Source of the DNA: Acidobacteriota bacterium | GTDB lineage: Bacteria; Acidobacteriota; Terriglobia; Acidiferrales; UBA7541 | DNA length: 64,000 nt | Reading direction: 5' to 3' | NCBI GenBank assembly: GCA_003225315.1 | Contig: QHZD01000026.1 | Span: 62,001 to 126,000, forward strand | In this document: positions 19,518 to 28,229 of the stretch, piece by piece | Numbering within the stretch: position 1 is the stretch's first letter | How the letters are laid out: every line of letters begins with the position of its first letter | The notes under the pieces: model-generated | What the model was told of the DNA's origin: nothing | The model's input: only the letters and a program-made list of their open reading frames with translations | The model's database searches: none | Program-made: the position numbers and the translations under genes

Positions 19518-19875
19518 CCGTACGCTCCTGTTACGAAAACAATTGTGCGAGAGATTCTGCCGAAAGCAGGGCAATCGCAAGTAGACGCCGCGGGGCTGCG
19601 GCGTCTGATACGTGCAGCCTACCGGAATTTGTTGTCTACGACTAGATAAGACGGCTCTAGGAGGCGAATGGTTACGAAGGGCGTAGGGGGGTGGTCATAG
19701 TCGTCAGTGGGCCCTCGTGTGGCCAAGCAGGGACCAAGGCTGACGATGTCTGCAAGTTCAGGGTGCAGAAACTGTCGTGAGAAAGTAGACTGTGGCGGAA
19801 CGGCCCTGGCTTCGGAAAATGGGAGCCAACAATCCTGATGGCTAACCTATTTAATGGCTAGCGGAGAAAAACGAC

Positions 19876-20445
19876 ATGATCAAGGGCATACTCCTGGGGA
19901 TTCTGCTGGGAATTCTGCTGGTTGCAGGTAGCGTTTACCTCTACTTCTGGTCTGGGAATGCCCCCGTGGCTACTACGGCGCCACCAATCCCCTTCGAGAG
20001 GACGCTTGCGCGATTGGGACTGCATTCCTACTTGGATAAGCTGCCGCATCCAGCGCCTCAGGTGCCTGCGGATGAGGCCAACGTGATTGCCGGGGCAAAG
20101 ATTTACAAGGAGCAATGCGCCACATGCCATGGCCTGCCGAATGAGCCGAAGTCCGCGGTCGCGCAGGGAATGTTTCCGGCGCCGCCGGAACTCTTCAAAG
20201 GAACGGGAGTAACAGACGATGAAGAGTGGGAGTCGTACTGGAAAGTGGAAAACGGGATTCGATTGTCGGGAATGCCGAGGTTCAATGGACAGTTGACGGA
20301 AAAGCAGATCTGGCAAGTTACGGTACTCGTAAAGAACGCGGACAAAATACCGGAATCCGTGAAAAAAGAACTCGCGGCGGGCGCGAGCACTCCGATGGAA
20401 ATGGCGATGCCGGAAAATCCGCCAGCGAAACCCAAGAAAAAATAG
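19876..20445 (+). CDS. Membrane-anchored class I cytochrome c (189 aa)
   Basis: A periplasm-facing mono-haem cytochrome c. Residues 3-25 form a hydrophobic signal anchor (GILLGILLGILLVAGSVYLY). The haem site is CATCH at residues 81-85 and the distal ligand is probably Met133 in GIRLSGMPRF. The last 25 residues are lysine/proline-rich. Such proteins carry electrons between membrane dehydrogenases or oxidases; the redox partner is not encoded nearby. It converges on a secreted phosphoesterase gene with 20 bases between the ends. Confidence 0.9.
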   Translation: MIKGILLGILLGILLVAGSVYLYFWSGNAPVATTAPPIPFERTLARLGLHSYLDKLPHPAPQVPADEANVIAGAKIYKEQCATCHGLPNEPKSAVAQGMFPAPPELFKGTGVTDDEEWESYWKVENGIRLSGMPRFNGQLTEKQIWQVTVLVKNADKIPESVKKELAAGASTPMEMAMPENPPAKPKKK

Positions 20446-20465
20446 TTCGATTCAAATTTCGCACC

Positions 20466-21365
20466 TCAGTGGCACTCGCCGCTGCCGGAATCGGTAAAGC
20501 TCTTCCCTGCTTCGGGAATGAATTGCCAGTCGTATGCGCCGGCTTTGAGAGTGAGCTTGAGGACGCCGAAAGCAGTGGCGTCGCGTACCTCGCTATTGGG
20601 CTTCACGTCGCCGAAGGGGCGATGATTCTTGCCGCCGGTGCCGACGACGAATTCGCGAATGCCGCGTTGGGGGTCGGGGGCGCCGTCGGGCGTTTGCGGG
20701 GCGAAGCGCTCGTAATCGTGGTCGTGTCCGCCGACAATGACGTCGGCGTTGGCGTCATAGAGGGCTTGCCAGAGAGGCTTCACCTTCAAGTCATTGCCGT
20801 GAGCGCTGCCGGAACTGAAAAGCGGCTTGTGCCAATAAGCGAGAGTGCAGGCGGAGGCATGCGCGGCTAGATCGGCGCGCAACCATTTTTCCTGAGGAGC
20901 GCCGGCTTCGCAGCCGCCGACGTCCTTGCACTCGCTGTTCAGCACGATGATATGCCAGGCGCCAAGTTCGTAGCTGTAATAGCCGGTCTTTGGGTCACCG
21001 GCGGCGGCGCCAAAATAATTGAAGTACGGCGTTGCGCCCGAAGAATGAAACTCGTGGTTGCCCGGGGCAGGGCGCGTGTAGAATTTTGCGCGGCCCCACG
21101 TTTTGTCGTAGCAAGTGAAATCTTCCCTGCTGCCGCCCGGGTAGGCGAGGTCGCCCGGGACCATGACAGTGCCGGGGATTTGGTCGAGCAATTTGGCAGT
21201 GGCTTCCGCACCGGAGAGATCCTTGCAGTCCGCGATATCACCCGCCCCGACAAGAATCGCACCTTGATCGCTGGCCGGAGAATCGCTTGAGGGATTGGCG
21301 CGATCCGGCGCGAAGGCGAATAATGTTCCGAAGAGAAGAATCACCACGATGAAAGTGGACTTCAC
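20466..21365 (-). CDS. Secreted calcineurin-like metallophosphoesterase (299 aa)
   Basis: A phosphoesterase with a cleavable signal peptide (STFIVVILLFGTLFAFA) and the complete metal-binding block series of purple-acid-phosphatase-like enzymes: GAGDIADC, VPGDLAYPGG, APGNHEF, LAYWHKPLF and VGGHDHDYERFAP. These supply the aspartate, asparagine and histidine ligands of a two-metal centre. It probably removes phosphate from organic phosphomonoesters or diesters in the periplasm or outside the cell. No carrier or regulatory phosphate gene is adjacent, so the substrate is open. Confidence 0.9.
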   Translation of the reverse strand: MKSTFIVVILLFGTLFAFAPDRANPSSDSPASDQGAILVGAGDIADCKDLSGAEATAKLLDQIPGTVMVPGDLAYPGGSREDFTCYDKTWGRAKFYTRPAPGNHEFHSSGATPYFNYFGAAAGDPKTGYYSYELGAWHIIVLNSECKDVGGCEAGAPQEKWLRADLAAHASACTLAYWHKPLFSSGSAHGNDLKVKPLWQALYDANADVIVGGHDHDYERFAPQTPDGAPDPQRGIREFVVGTGGKNHRPFGDVKPNSEVRDATAFGVLKLTLKAGAYDWQFIPEAGKSFTDSGSGECH

Positions 21366-21973
21366 ATGAACCTCGTAAGGCGTCGGGAACCAGCCAACTT
21401 ATATGAGGGATCGGGAGGAGCCCCCACCCCCACTTTTTTGTAAGTGTTGCATCTAAAGGGCTTAACTATTCCGTAAGTCTTTTGTTTGCAACACTTGCGC
21501 GGGAGATTCATAAGTGTTGCAGCTAAAGGCCTTACGGGACGTACGACATACCCCCTCCCCGCACGGTTTTTGTAAAACATTGAGGTGGTAGGAGTTAGAG
21601 GGTGGGGGTCGGCAAACGATATGGCAGGAAAGGACTTAGGGGATGGGGAGGTCGACAGTCCCGACCGGGTCGGGATCTTTGATCGGGCTAGACGCCGTCC
21701 GCAGAGATCGCGCGGAAGCGGGGAAACGAATCGGCGAGGATGGAATCTGGCAAACACGCGGAAGAATAGCATGACACTAGCGTTTGGCTAAGTGTTTTGC
21801 AGTGAATGGTCGAAAATGAGGGTTGAACGGTGCGCAGGAGGATTGAATGGTTTCACACTGACAGGGCAAACGAAAAAGGCAAAGTCAAAACCTCGCCCTC
21901 ACAAACCGAAGGTAGGGCATCGTAAATTCGTTTTTGGATTTGTGGTCCGGGCCACCAGTCCCATCCCACCTAT
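21366..21973. other. Intergenic region with short repeats
   Basis: About 600 bp without a convincing gene. It holds two direct copies and one inverted partial copy of a 24-base element (see the repeat entry). The minus-strand frame of 136 codons across it is rich in Pro, Arg and Ser and shows no family features, so I do not accept it. Confidence 0.55.
21441..21534. repeat. Two direct copies and one inverted half of a 24-bp element
   Basis: Copies at 21441-21464 and 21511-21534 share TAAGTGTTGCA, then CTAAAGG and CTTA, with two differences. Bases 21487-21496 (TGCAACACTT) are the exact reverse complement of the core, so the first copy can pair with them as a 10-bp stem. The arrangement may be a regulatory repeat or a small non-coding element. 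Confidence 0.6.
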
Positions 21974-22468
21974 TCATCTACAGGTGTTGAAGGCAACGCG
22001 AAATCTAGTATAGCGACTTTGGATCCCCATTCTGGCCACGACTTGAGTACTTTGACCGTCAGGAGAGAGTGAGACCGACACGACAGCTCGGTGCCGTCCT
22101 AGAATCTCGTCCCCCACGCTGCCTTCCCGAAGGTCCTCACGGAACCCTTTTTTCTTCCACTCCGAAGAATAAAATTGATTAACTTCGGCGACTGAAAGAT
22201 TGACTTTGCAAGAGAGGGTGTGTTGGATCCGAAGATCGTGCCATTTTGCCCATGCAGAAATCGCGTCCTGGTATCGAGCGGTCAATTGTATGCTTGCCGG
22301 GCTGCAACCGGGTGGAACTGGAAGTTCGACCATAGTGCTGGGAGAAAGAGCCTCGGTTAGGGCGAATCTCGGGCAGTCTGACTCAGATAGCCAGAGCGCG
22401 CAGATGAAGGCGGAGAGGACGGGCGCTCCCAGTCCGAATGCAATCAATAGTTTTCGACGGCGATTCAT
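21974..22468 (-). CDS. Membrane-anchored or secreted protein of unknown function (164 aa)
   Basis: I do not recognise this protein. The start MNRRRKLLIAFGLGAP leads into a hydrophobic stretch to about residue 28, a signal anchor or signal peptide. The rest looks like a small soluble domain with a few cysteines, a helix around SVAEVNQFYSSEWKKKGF and a strand-rich end (RAVVSVSLSPDGQSTQVVAR), loosely like small periplasmic sensor or lipid-binding domains. The second of two adjacent ATGs is preferred because GAGGGG is five bases upstream of it. It follows the giant TIG-repeat gene on the same strand by about 60 bases, so the two may be co-expressed. Confidence 0.6.
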   Translation of the reverse strand: MNRRRKLLIAFGLGAPVLSAFICALWLSESDCPRFALTEALSPSTMVELPVPPGCSPASIQLTARYQDAISAWAKWHDLRIQHTLSCKVNLSVAEVNQFYSSEWKKKGFREDLREGSVGDEILGRHRAVVSVSLSPDGQSTQVVARMGIQSRYTRFRVAFNTCR

Positions 22469-22526
22469 CATTTCCCCTCTGTTCAGATAGTAGTTCTTGC
22501 CACTCGTTGGCGTCGCAACTCGGCGC

Positions 22527-25500
22527 CTATCGGCCGACAAACCTTCTCACAACGGCATTTGCTTTTCGGCCATAATTCCTGCAGGGTCTCCCATTAGTAG
22601 GGTTTATGAAAGGATCGACCCAATCGGCCGATCGAAACCCATAGTCTGAGTCCGTAATAGTTCCACTTGGCGTAGGAAAAGCATAGCAGTTTACAGCGGA
22701 GTCACCAGAAATGGTGTGTTTAGGTTGAGAGACTATGCCGACGTGCCCCGTTGCGCCGGTCCCGTACTCACCAATCCTTTCTGCGATTACGTCTCCTGCC
22801 TGAGCGTAATCAGACGGAACGGAACCTACTGGTGCATTTGCCGGAACTTGTACGATTATCCAACCGGGAAATCTTAGCCCAGGGTTCGCCCATTCGCCTG
22901 CTTGCGCCGGCCATTTTGGCGAGTCAGCAAATCCGAGGGTGTATTTCAACCAGCGACTCCCCTTGGCCGACTCGGGTGCGTCAGCCCCTGTGTTTCTCAA
23001 CATGTCATGCACGAATATATTGCAGAGGCTTCGTTCCGGCGTATCCAGCCATTGTGTCGAGCCTAGGTTTTTGACGGCTTCCACCGCGATTTGCTTTCGG
23101 ACCAAGTTCGTGATCGGAAGTATCGCGGCGCCGTTCCCAGAAACATTTCCGTTCGGAGAGCGGTCCAGCCCGTTTTCCAGGAAGCCTGGATCGATTAGCG
23201 AAATTGGTCCGCGAACGGACGCGAAGGTCTCCGCCAGTTCAATGTCATCAGGAACGACCGAGTCGAGAGAACCGGGGCCTGTCTGATAGGCTCCTCCGGT
23301 CCAGGAGAGCGTCGGAGGAGTTGGCACCTGGCCAATAATATTTCCGCCTGGGTCAAAGGTGACGTACTGGCCGGAATCGGACTTTGCGAGGAGGCCGCCG
23401 TCAGAAGTGGTGAGCAGGGCCTGGTAATTGGTTGGCCCGGTCCACTTGACGCTGCCGTCCGGATTGAAGCCGGCGACGTTTATGGTGTACCAGTCGTCGG
23501 TATTAATGGCGTTGCCGATGAAGGTACCGTCTTGCGCTTGCAGCACAGGAGCGGGCAAGGTGTGACCTGTACTGGTGGTGGCCCCTGTCGACGTATCGGT
23601 CACCTTGATATCCCAGATGTTCGGGGAGCAACCTGAGTCTCCATCCGGCCCCGTAATTGCACATCCTTCCGGGAAAATCAGGCTCCAGGTGAAGAGGACA
23701 CCTTTGTCCGCGTTGGTTATGAGGGACTCGAAATCGCCGTTGGGAAGAGTGTTATGAAATCCGCTCTCTCCGTAAATGAAATAGTCGTATCCAGTCCAGT
23801 CGCCAAGGTTCGTCTTCTGCACCGAGCCGTCCGTGCCCACGCGCAGCAGACGAAGGTGCGAGTCGAGGTTTTGCTGCCAGTTGCAGGTGGGCGGCGTACT
23901 GGTAGGGTCATAATAAGTCTCGATGTCGACCTTTCCCAAAAACTCATAAGGGATATAAAAGTAGCCGTCTCCGGCGATGATTGAGGGACCGAGAAAGGGC
24001 GGGCCGCTAATTCCGGCATCGATCTGAGGCCGGCAATCCGACGACGCGCTGTAGCTCGAGTCGTCCAGAGAAACGCTAAACTTGACGGTACCAGTTTGAG
24101 AATCAAGACCAACAACCTTATCTCCGTCCACAAGGAAAACGGTCCCGTCCGGGTGCACTGCAACAGGATGTTTGCCCCTGTAGAGATAGCTGGTGACGTC
24201 CGGGTTAGCGAACGCATACGTAAAGACTGTCTGGCCAGTCATTCCGTCGAACCTCTTGACCGAGTCGTGCGCAGAGACAACGAGTCCACCTTGAAAGTCA
24301 GGCAGCAGCGTGTTCCCGGCGCCAGCAGTGGCAGTCCAAGCCACTTTGCCGTCGGCGGTTACGGCCTGAACATTGCCGGATGCTTGTAGCGCAAAGACGT
24401 CGGCCACGCCAGTGTAACTAGGAACTGCCGGTATAGCCTGGACGATGCCGGAACCGTCACCAGGAGACGACCAGAGAACGGTTCCGGGTAGAGCCGCAGA
24501 AGCGGAGAGGACCGTAACGTCCGCCGAGGAATCCCCAGCGGTAATCGTGACGTGCCCAGGAGCAAGAGCGGTCAGGACCGGCGGGTCGTCGGTTGAGAGG
24601 CTGACCACGGTGCTGTCGCTTGACGTCCAGGTAAGACTGGGGATGGGCTGGCTGTGTGTATCCAGGGCTTGAATGCTGTGAGTCTCGCCAACAATCATGC
24701 TTAGGACGCTGGGCACCAAAAAGGCGTTATTGGCGGAGCCGACTGTAGGGACGACAAAACGGATCGAGTTGCTGGACACTTCGTTTTGCGTGACGCGAAC
24801 GATCCCTGTCACCGATTGTGACGCAACGTTACCGACGATTTGCGTGTCGCTCCAACTCACGACTAGTCCATTGCTGCTCCCCAGCCTAAGGGTGCCCGCG
24901 CCCTGGCTCGTGCCAAAGCTTGATCCTGAAATGGTCACCTGACTCCCCGGCACTGCAGAAGCAGGTGTAACAGTGTTGATCTGGGGAAGTCCGGTAGAAA
25001 ACGGGAGCGAGTTACTCCAAACGCCGTTCTGAAGAATCTGGGCAGTACCGGCCGCTGAACCAGTCGCGACCGTGGCTGTGACTTGCGTGTCGCTCCAGCT
25101 TACGACAGATCCGTAAGCCGTCCCCAACCAAACTTTGCCATTGGCTTGCGCCGGGCCAAAGCCGGACCCGGAAATGGTCACCTGAGTTCCGGCAGTAGCG
25201 GTGGTTGGAGAGACGCTCGTTATCATGGGCGTAATCACGGTGAAGTTCACGGAATTTGACGACAGGCCGCCCTGTATAATTTGGGCGGTTCCGGAGGAGG
25301 AACCTGGCGCGATGGTCGCGACGACCTGAGTGTCGCTCCAACTAACCACGACGCCATATGCAGTACCTAGCGTGACTCTCCCGGTCCCTTGGGTGGCGCC
25401 GAAGCCGGACCCTATGATCGTTATCTGTGTTCCGGCTGTACCGCTCGCAGGAGTTACGCTCGTGACATTTGGCGCGGTCACGCTAAAGTTCACGGCATTG

Positions 25501-27983
25501 GACCAAACTCCGTTCTGAAAGACCTGAGCTGTCCCAGACGAGGAGCCGGATGCAACGCTAGCGACAACCGAAGTGTCGCTCCAACTCATGACCAGGCCGA
25601 TCGTGGTTCCGAGCAACACCTTGCCGATTCCTTGCGTGGCCCCGAATCCGGAACCTGAAATCGTCACTTGAGTCCCAGCCCCTCCGCTTGATGGCGTTAC
25701 GCTGGTAACGGCAGGTGTGGCCACCGTAAAGCTCAGGACATTAGAGGAGGATCCGCCTTGTAGAACTTGTACGGTGGCAGAAGTTGAATTTGGGGCAACC
25801 AGGGCGACGATTTGGGTGTCGCTCCAAGTCGCGACCAAACCGTTGATGCTGCCCAGCAAAACACTTCCAGTACCGCGCGCGTTTCCAAATCCGGTTCCCG
25901 TAATCGTTACTGGAGTACCGATCGCCGCGGAAGTTGGCGAAACGCTGGTTATGTTCGGCCCGGAGCCAATGGTCAAAGTCACGGTATTAGACCAGACACC
26001 GCCTTGGAGAACCTGGGCTACTCCTGTACTTGACCCGGCAGCGACGTTGGCGACGACCTGCGTGTCACTCCAACTGACGACCACGCCGTAGGTGCTGCCC
26101 AGCCAGACATTGCCGCTCCCTTGGGTGGCACCAAAGCCAATGCCGGTGATGGTGATTTGCGTGCCCGCTATCGCCGTTGTCGGCGTGACGCTGGTGATGT
26201 TCGGAGTGCTCACCGTCAAGTTCACGGTGTTGGACCAGACGCCACCTTGCAGCACTTGAGCGACGCCAGACTTCGAACCCGAAGCTACGTTCGCGACGAT
26301 CTGCGTGTCGCTCCAACTGACGACTACGCCGTAGGTGCTGCCCAGCCAGACGTTGCCGCTGCCTTGGCTGGCACCGAAGCCTGTGCCGACGATGGTGATC
26401 TGCGTTCCGGCTATTGCCGTGGTTGGCGTGACGCTGGTGATGTTCGGCGTGTTGACCGTTAGGTTCACGGTGTTGGACCAGACACCGCCTTGCAAAACTT
26501 GAGCAACGCCAGACTTCGAACCCGAAGCCACGTTGGCGACAATTTGTGTGTCGCTCCAACTGAGGATCACACCGTAAGTGCTGCCCAACCAAACATTGCC
26601 GCTGCCCTGGCTGGCGCCAAAGCCCGTGCCGGTGATGGTGATTTGCGTTCCGGCTATCGCGGTGGTGGGCGTGACGCTGACTATGTTCGGGGTGCTTACC
26701 GTCAAGTTCACGATGTTGGACCACACGCCGCCTTGCAAAACTTGAGCAACGCCAGTCTTCGAACCGGAAGCTACGTTCGCGACAATTTGTGTGTCGCTCC
26801 AACTGATGACCACGCCATAGGTGGTGCCTAGCCAGACGTTGCCGCTGCCCTGACTGGCACCGAAACCTGTTCCCGTGATGGTGATTTGCGTGCCCGCAAT
26901 CGCGGTTGTGGGCGTGACGCCGGTGATGTTCGGAGTGCTCACTGTGAGGTTCACGGTGTTCGACCACACGCCACCTTGCAGAACCTGGGCTACTCCGCTC
27001 TTCGAGCCGGTGGCCACATTCGCGACAATTTGCGTGTCACTCCAACTGACGACAACGCCGTAGGTGCTGCCCAGCCAGACATTGCCGCCGCCCTGACTGG
27101 CCCCAAAGCCGGTACCCGTGACGGTGATCTGCGTTCCGGCTATCGCGGTGGTGGGCGTCACATTCGTGATGTTGGGCGTGCTGACCGTCAGGTTGACGGT
27201 GTTCGACCAGACACCGCCTTGCAAAACTTGAGCAACGCCAGACTTCGAACCCGAAGCCACGTTGGCGACAATTTGTGTGTCGCTCCAACTGAGAATGACC
27301 CCGTAGGTGCTGCCCAGCCAGACATTGCCGCCGCCCTGACTGGCCCCAAAGCCGGTACCCGTGACGGTGATCTGCGTTCCGGCGATTGCCGTTGTCGGCG
27401 TGACGCTGGTAATGTTCGGTGTGCTTACCGTCAAGTTCACAGTGTTGGACCACACGCCACCTTGCAGAACCTGGGCAACGCCAGTCTTCGAACCTGATGC
27501 TACGTTCGCGACAATTTGCGAGTCGCTCCAACTGGCGACCACGCCGTAGGTGCTGCCCAGCCAGACGTTACCGCTGCCTTGGCTCGCACCGAAGCCTGTG
27601 CCGGTGATGGTGATTTGTGTTCCGGCGATGGCCGTCGTGGGCGTTACGCTAGAAATATTTGGAGTAATGACCGTGAAGTCCGCGGCATTCGACCACACAC
27701 CGCCCTGCAGAATTTGCGCCACGCCGGTCTTCGAGCCGGAGGCAACCGCGGCCACTACCTGCGAGTCGCTCCAACTGACGACGACACCATACGTGCTTCC
27801 AAGCCAGACATTCCCGTTGCCTTGGGAGGAGCCGAATCCCGAGCCGGTGATGAGGATTTGATCGCCGGCACGAGCAGTGGATGGCGATACGGAAGTAATC
27901 TGCGGCGAAGATTGCTGCGCAAACGCCGGGACGGCCAGGCCAAGACAGAGGCTTGCCAAACAAACAAGGAAAATATGACGCAT
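22527..27983 (-). CDS. Giant secreted TIG-repeat protein with propeller and NlpC/CHAP-like C-terminus (1818 aa)
   Basis: A modular extracellular protein. Residues 1-24 are a signal peptide (MRHIFLVCLASLCLGLAVPA...). Thirteen IPT/TIG immunoglobulin-like repeats of about 81 residues occupy roughly 27-1078, each of the form TPNITSVTPTTAIAGTQIT, GTGFGASQGSGNVWLG, SWSDTQIV, GVAQVLQGGVWSN. A Big_2-like domain follows (about 1085-1160), then a PQQ-type beta-propeller (about 1165-1600), and a last domain with CNIFVHDML, AGDVIAE and GHVGIVSQ, the Cys/His pattern of NlpC/P60 or CHAP amidases. GGGAG lies eight bases before the chosen ATG. It is probably a cell-wall or surface protein that reads or cuts peptidoglycan; the function of the combination is unknown. 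Confidence 0.9.
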   Translation of the reverse strand: MRHIFLVCLASLCLGLAVPAFAQQSSPQITSVSPSTARAGDQILITGSGFGSSQGNGNVWLGSTYGVVVSWSDSQVVAAVASGSKTGVAQILQGGVWSNAADFTVITPNISSVTPTTAIAGTQITITGTGFGASQGSGNVWLGSTYGVVASWSDSQIVANVASGSKTGVAQVLQGGVWSNTVNLTVSTPNITSVTPTTAIAGTQITVTGTGFGASQGGGNVWLGSTYGVILSWSDTQIVANVASGSKSGVAQVLQGGVWSNTVNLTVSTPNITNVTPTTAIAGTQITVTGTGFGASQGGGNVWLGSTYGVVVSWSDTQIVANVATGSKSGVAQVLQGGVWSNTVNLTVSTPNITGVTPTTAIAGTQITITGTGFGASQGSGNVWLGTTYGVVISWSDTQIVANVASGSKTGVAQVLQGGVWSNIVNLTVSTPNIVSVTPTTAIAGTQITITGTGFGASQGSGNVWLGSTYGVILSWSDTQIVANVASGSKSGVAQVLQGGVWSNTVNLTVNTPNITSVTPTTAIAGTQITIVGTGFGASQGSGNVWLGSTYGVVVSWSDTQIVANVASGSKSGVAQVLQGGVWSNTVNLTVSTPNITSVTPTTAIAGTQITITGIGFGATQGSGNVWLGSTYGVVVSWSDTQVVANVAAGSSTGVAQVLQGGVWSNTVTLTIGSGPNITSVSPTSAAIGTPVTITGTGFGNARGTGSVLLGSINGLVATWSDTQIVALVAPNSTSATVQVLQGGSSSNVLSFTVATPAVTSVTPSSGGAGTQVTISGSGFGATQGIGKVLLGTTIGLVMSWSDTSVVASVASGSSSGTAQVFQNGVWSNAVNFSVTAPNVTSVTPASGTAGTQITIIGSGFGATQGTGRVTLGTAYGVVVSWSDTQVVATIAPGSSSGTAQIIQGGLSSNSVNFTVITPMITSVSPTTATAGTQVTISGSGFGPAQANGKVWLGTAYGSVVSWSDTQVTATVATGSAAGTAQILQNGVWSNSLPFSTGLPQINTVTPASAVPGSQVTISGSSFGTSQGAGTLRLGSSNGLVVSWSDTQIVGNVASQSVTGIVRVTQNEVSSNSIRFVVPTVGSANNAFLVPSVLSMIVGETHSIQALDTHSQPIPSLTWTSSDSTVVSLSTDDPPVLTALAPGHVTITAGDSSADVTVLSASAALPGTVLWSSPGDGSGIVQAIPAVPSYTGVADVFALQASGNVQAVTADGKVAWTATAGAGNTLLPDFQGGLVVSAHDSVKRFDGMTGQTVFTYAFANPDVTSYLYRGKHPVAVHPDGTVFLVDGDKVVGLDSQTGTVKFSVSLDDSSYSASSDCRPQIDAGISGPPFLGPSIIAGDGYFYIPYEFLGKVDIETYYDPTSTPPTCNWQQNLDSHLRLLRVGTDGSVQKTNLGDWTGYDYFIYGESGFHNTLPNGDFESLITNADKGVLFTWSLIFPEGCAITGPDGDSGCSPNIWDIKVTDTSTGATTSTGHTLPAPVLQAQDGTFIGNAINTDDWYTINVAGFNPDGSVKWTGPTNYQALLTTSDGGLLAKSDSGQYVTFDPGGNIIGQVPTPPTLSWTGGAYQTGPGSLDSVVPDDIELAETFASVRGPISLIDPGFLENGLDRSPNGNVSGNGAAILPITNLVRKQIAVEAVKNLGSTQWLDTPERSLCNIFVHDMLRNTGADAPESAKGSRWLKYTLGFADSPKWPAQAGEWANPGLRFPGWIIVQVPANAPVGSVPSDYAQAGDVIAERIGEYGTGATGHVGIVSQPKHTISGDSAVNCYAFPTPSGTITDSDYGFRSADWVDPFINPTNGRPCRNYGRKANAVVRRFVGR
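24752..27905 (-). repeat. Tandem array of 13 TIG-coding units, period about 243 bp
   Basis: Units 2-8 (roughly 25.9-27.7 kb) are close to identical in protein and DNA, units 9-13 are more diverged. An exact 89-base match joins unit 6 (26476-26564) and unit 3 (27205-27293), exactly 729 bp or three periods apart, and units 3 and 4 share another long exact block. This shows recent unequal exchange or gene conversion inside the gene. Confidence 0.93.
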
Positions 27984-28120
27984 CAAGATAGCTCCCATTT
28001 GCCGGTTGCAGTTGACAGCGGACGCACACATACCTACTCGCCGGGGCCGAGTCGGCCGGTCAAGTGGCAGCTAATTCAACGAATGATTCCCCCACGAAAA
28101 ACAGAAGTGAAGTGTACGGT

Positions 28121-28150
28121 ACTCTACGGTCAAACACGTTTACTTGTCAA
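28121..28150 (-). promoter_or_regulatory. Candidate sigma-70 promoter of the TIG-repeat gene
   Basis: On the minus strand TTGACA (28150-28145) and TAGAGT (28126-28121) are spaced by 18 bases. The start of transcription would lie about 130 bases before the ATG of the TIG-repeat gene. Confidence 0.45.
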
Positions 28151-28229
28151 GCTGAATACGGAGCTCGGGGAGGAGTGGCCGCCGTGGCGGAGCGGCAAGG
28201 GATGCTTCGCCACGGCTACGCGGGATTGG

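Noticed and set aside
21362-21772. 136-codon minus-strand frame
   Set aside because: Pro/Arg/Ser-rich, crosses the repeat region, and its end overlaps the start of the phosphoesterase gene.
26065-27531. His- and Arg-rich open frames across the TIG array on both strands
   Set aside because: They repeat with the 243-bp period and reflect alternate reading of the array.
24752-27905. CRISPR-like regular repetition
   Set aside because: Units are 243 bp, continuous and in one reading frame encoding TIG domains; there are no spacers.
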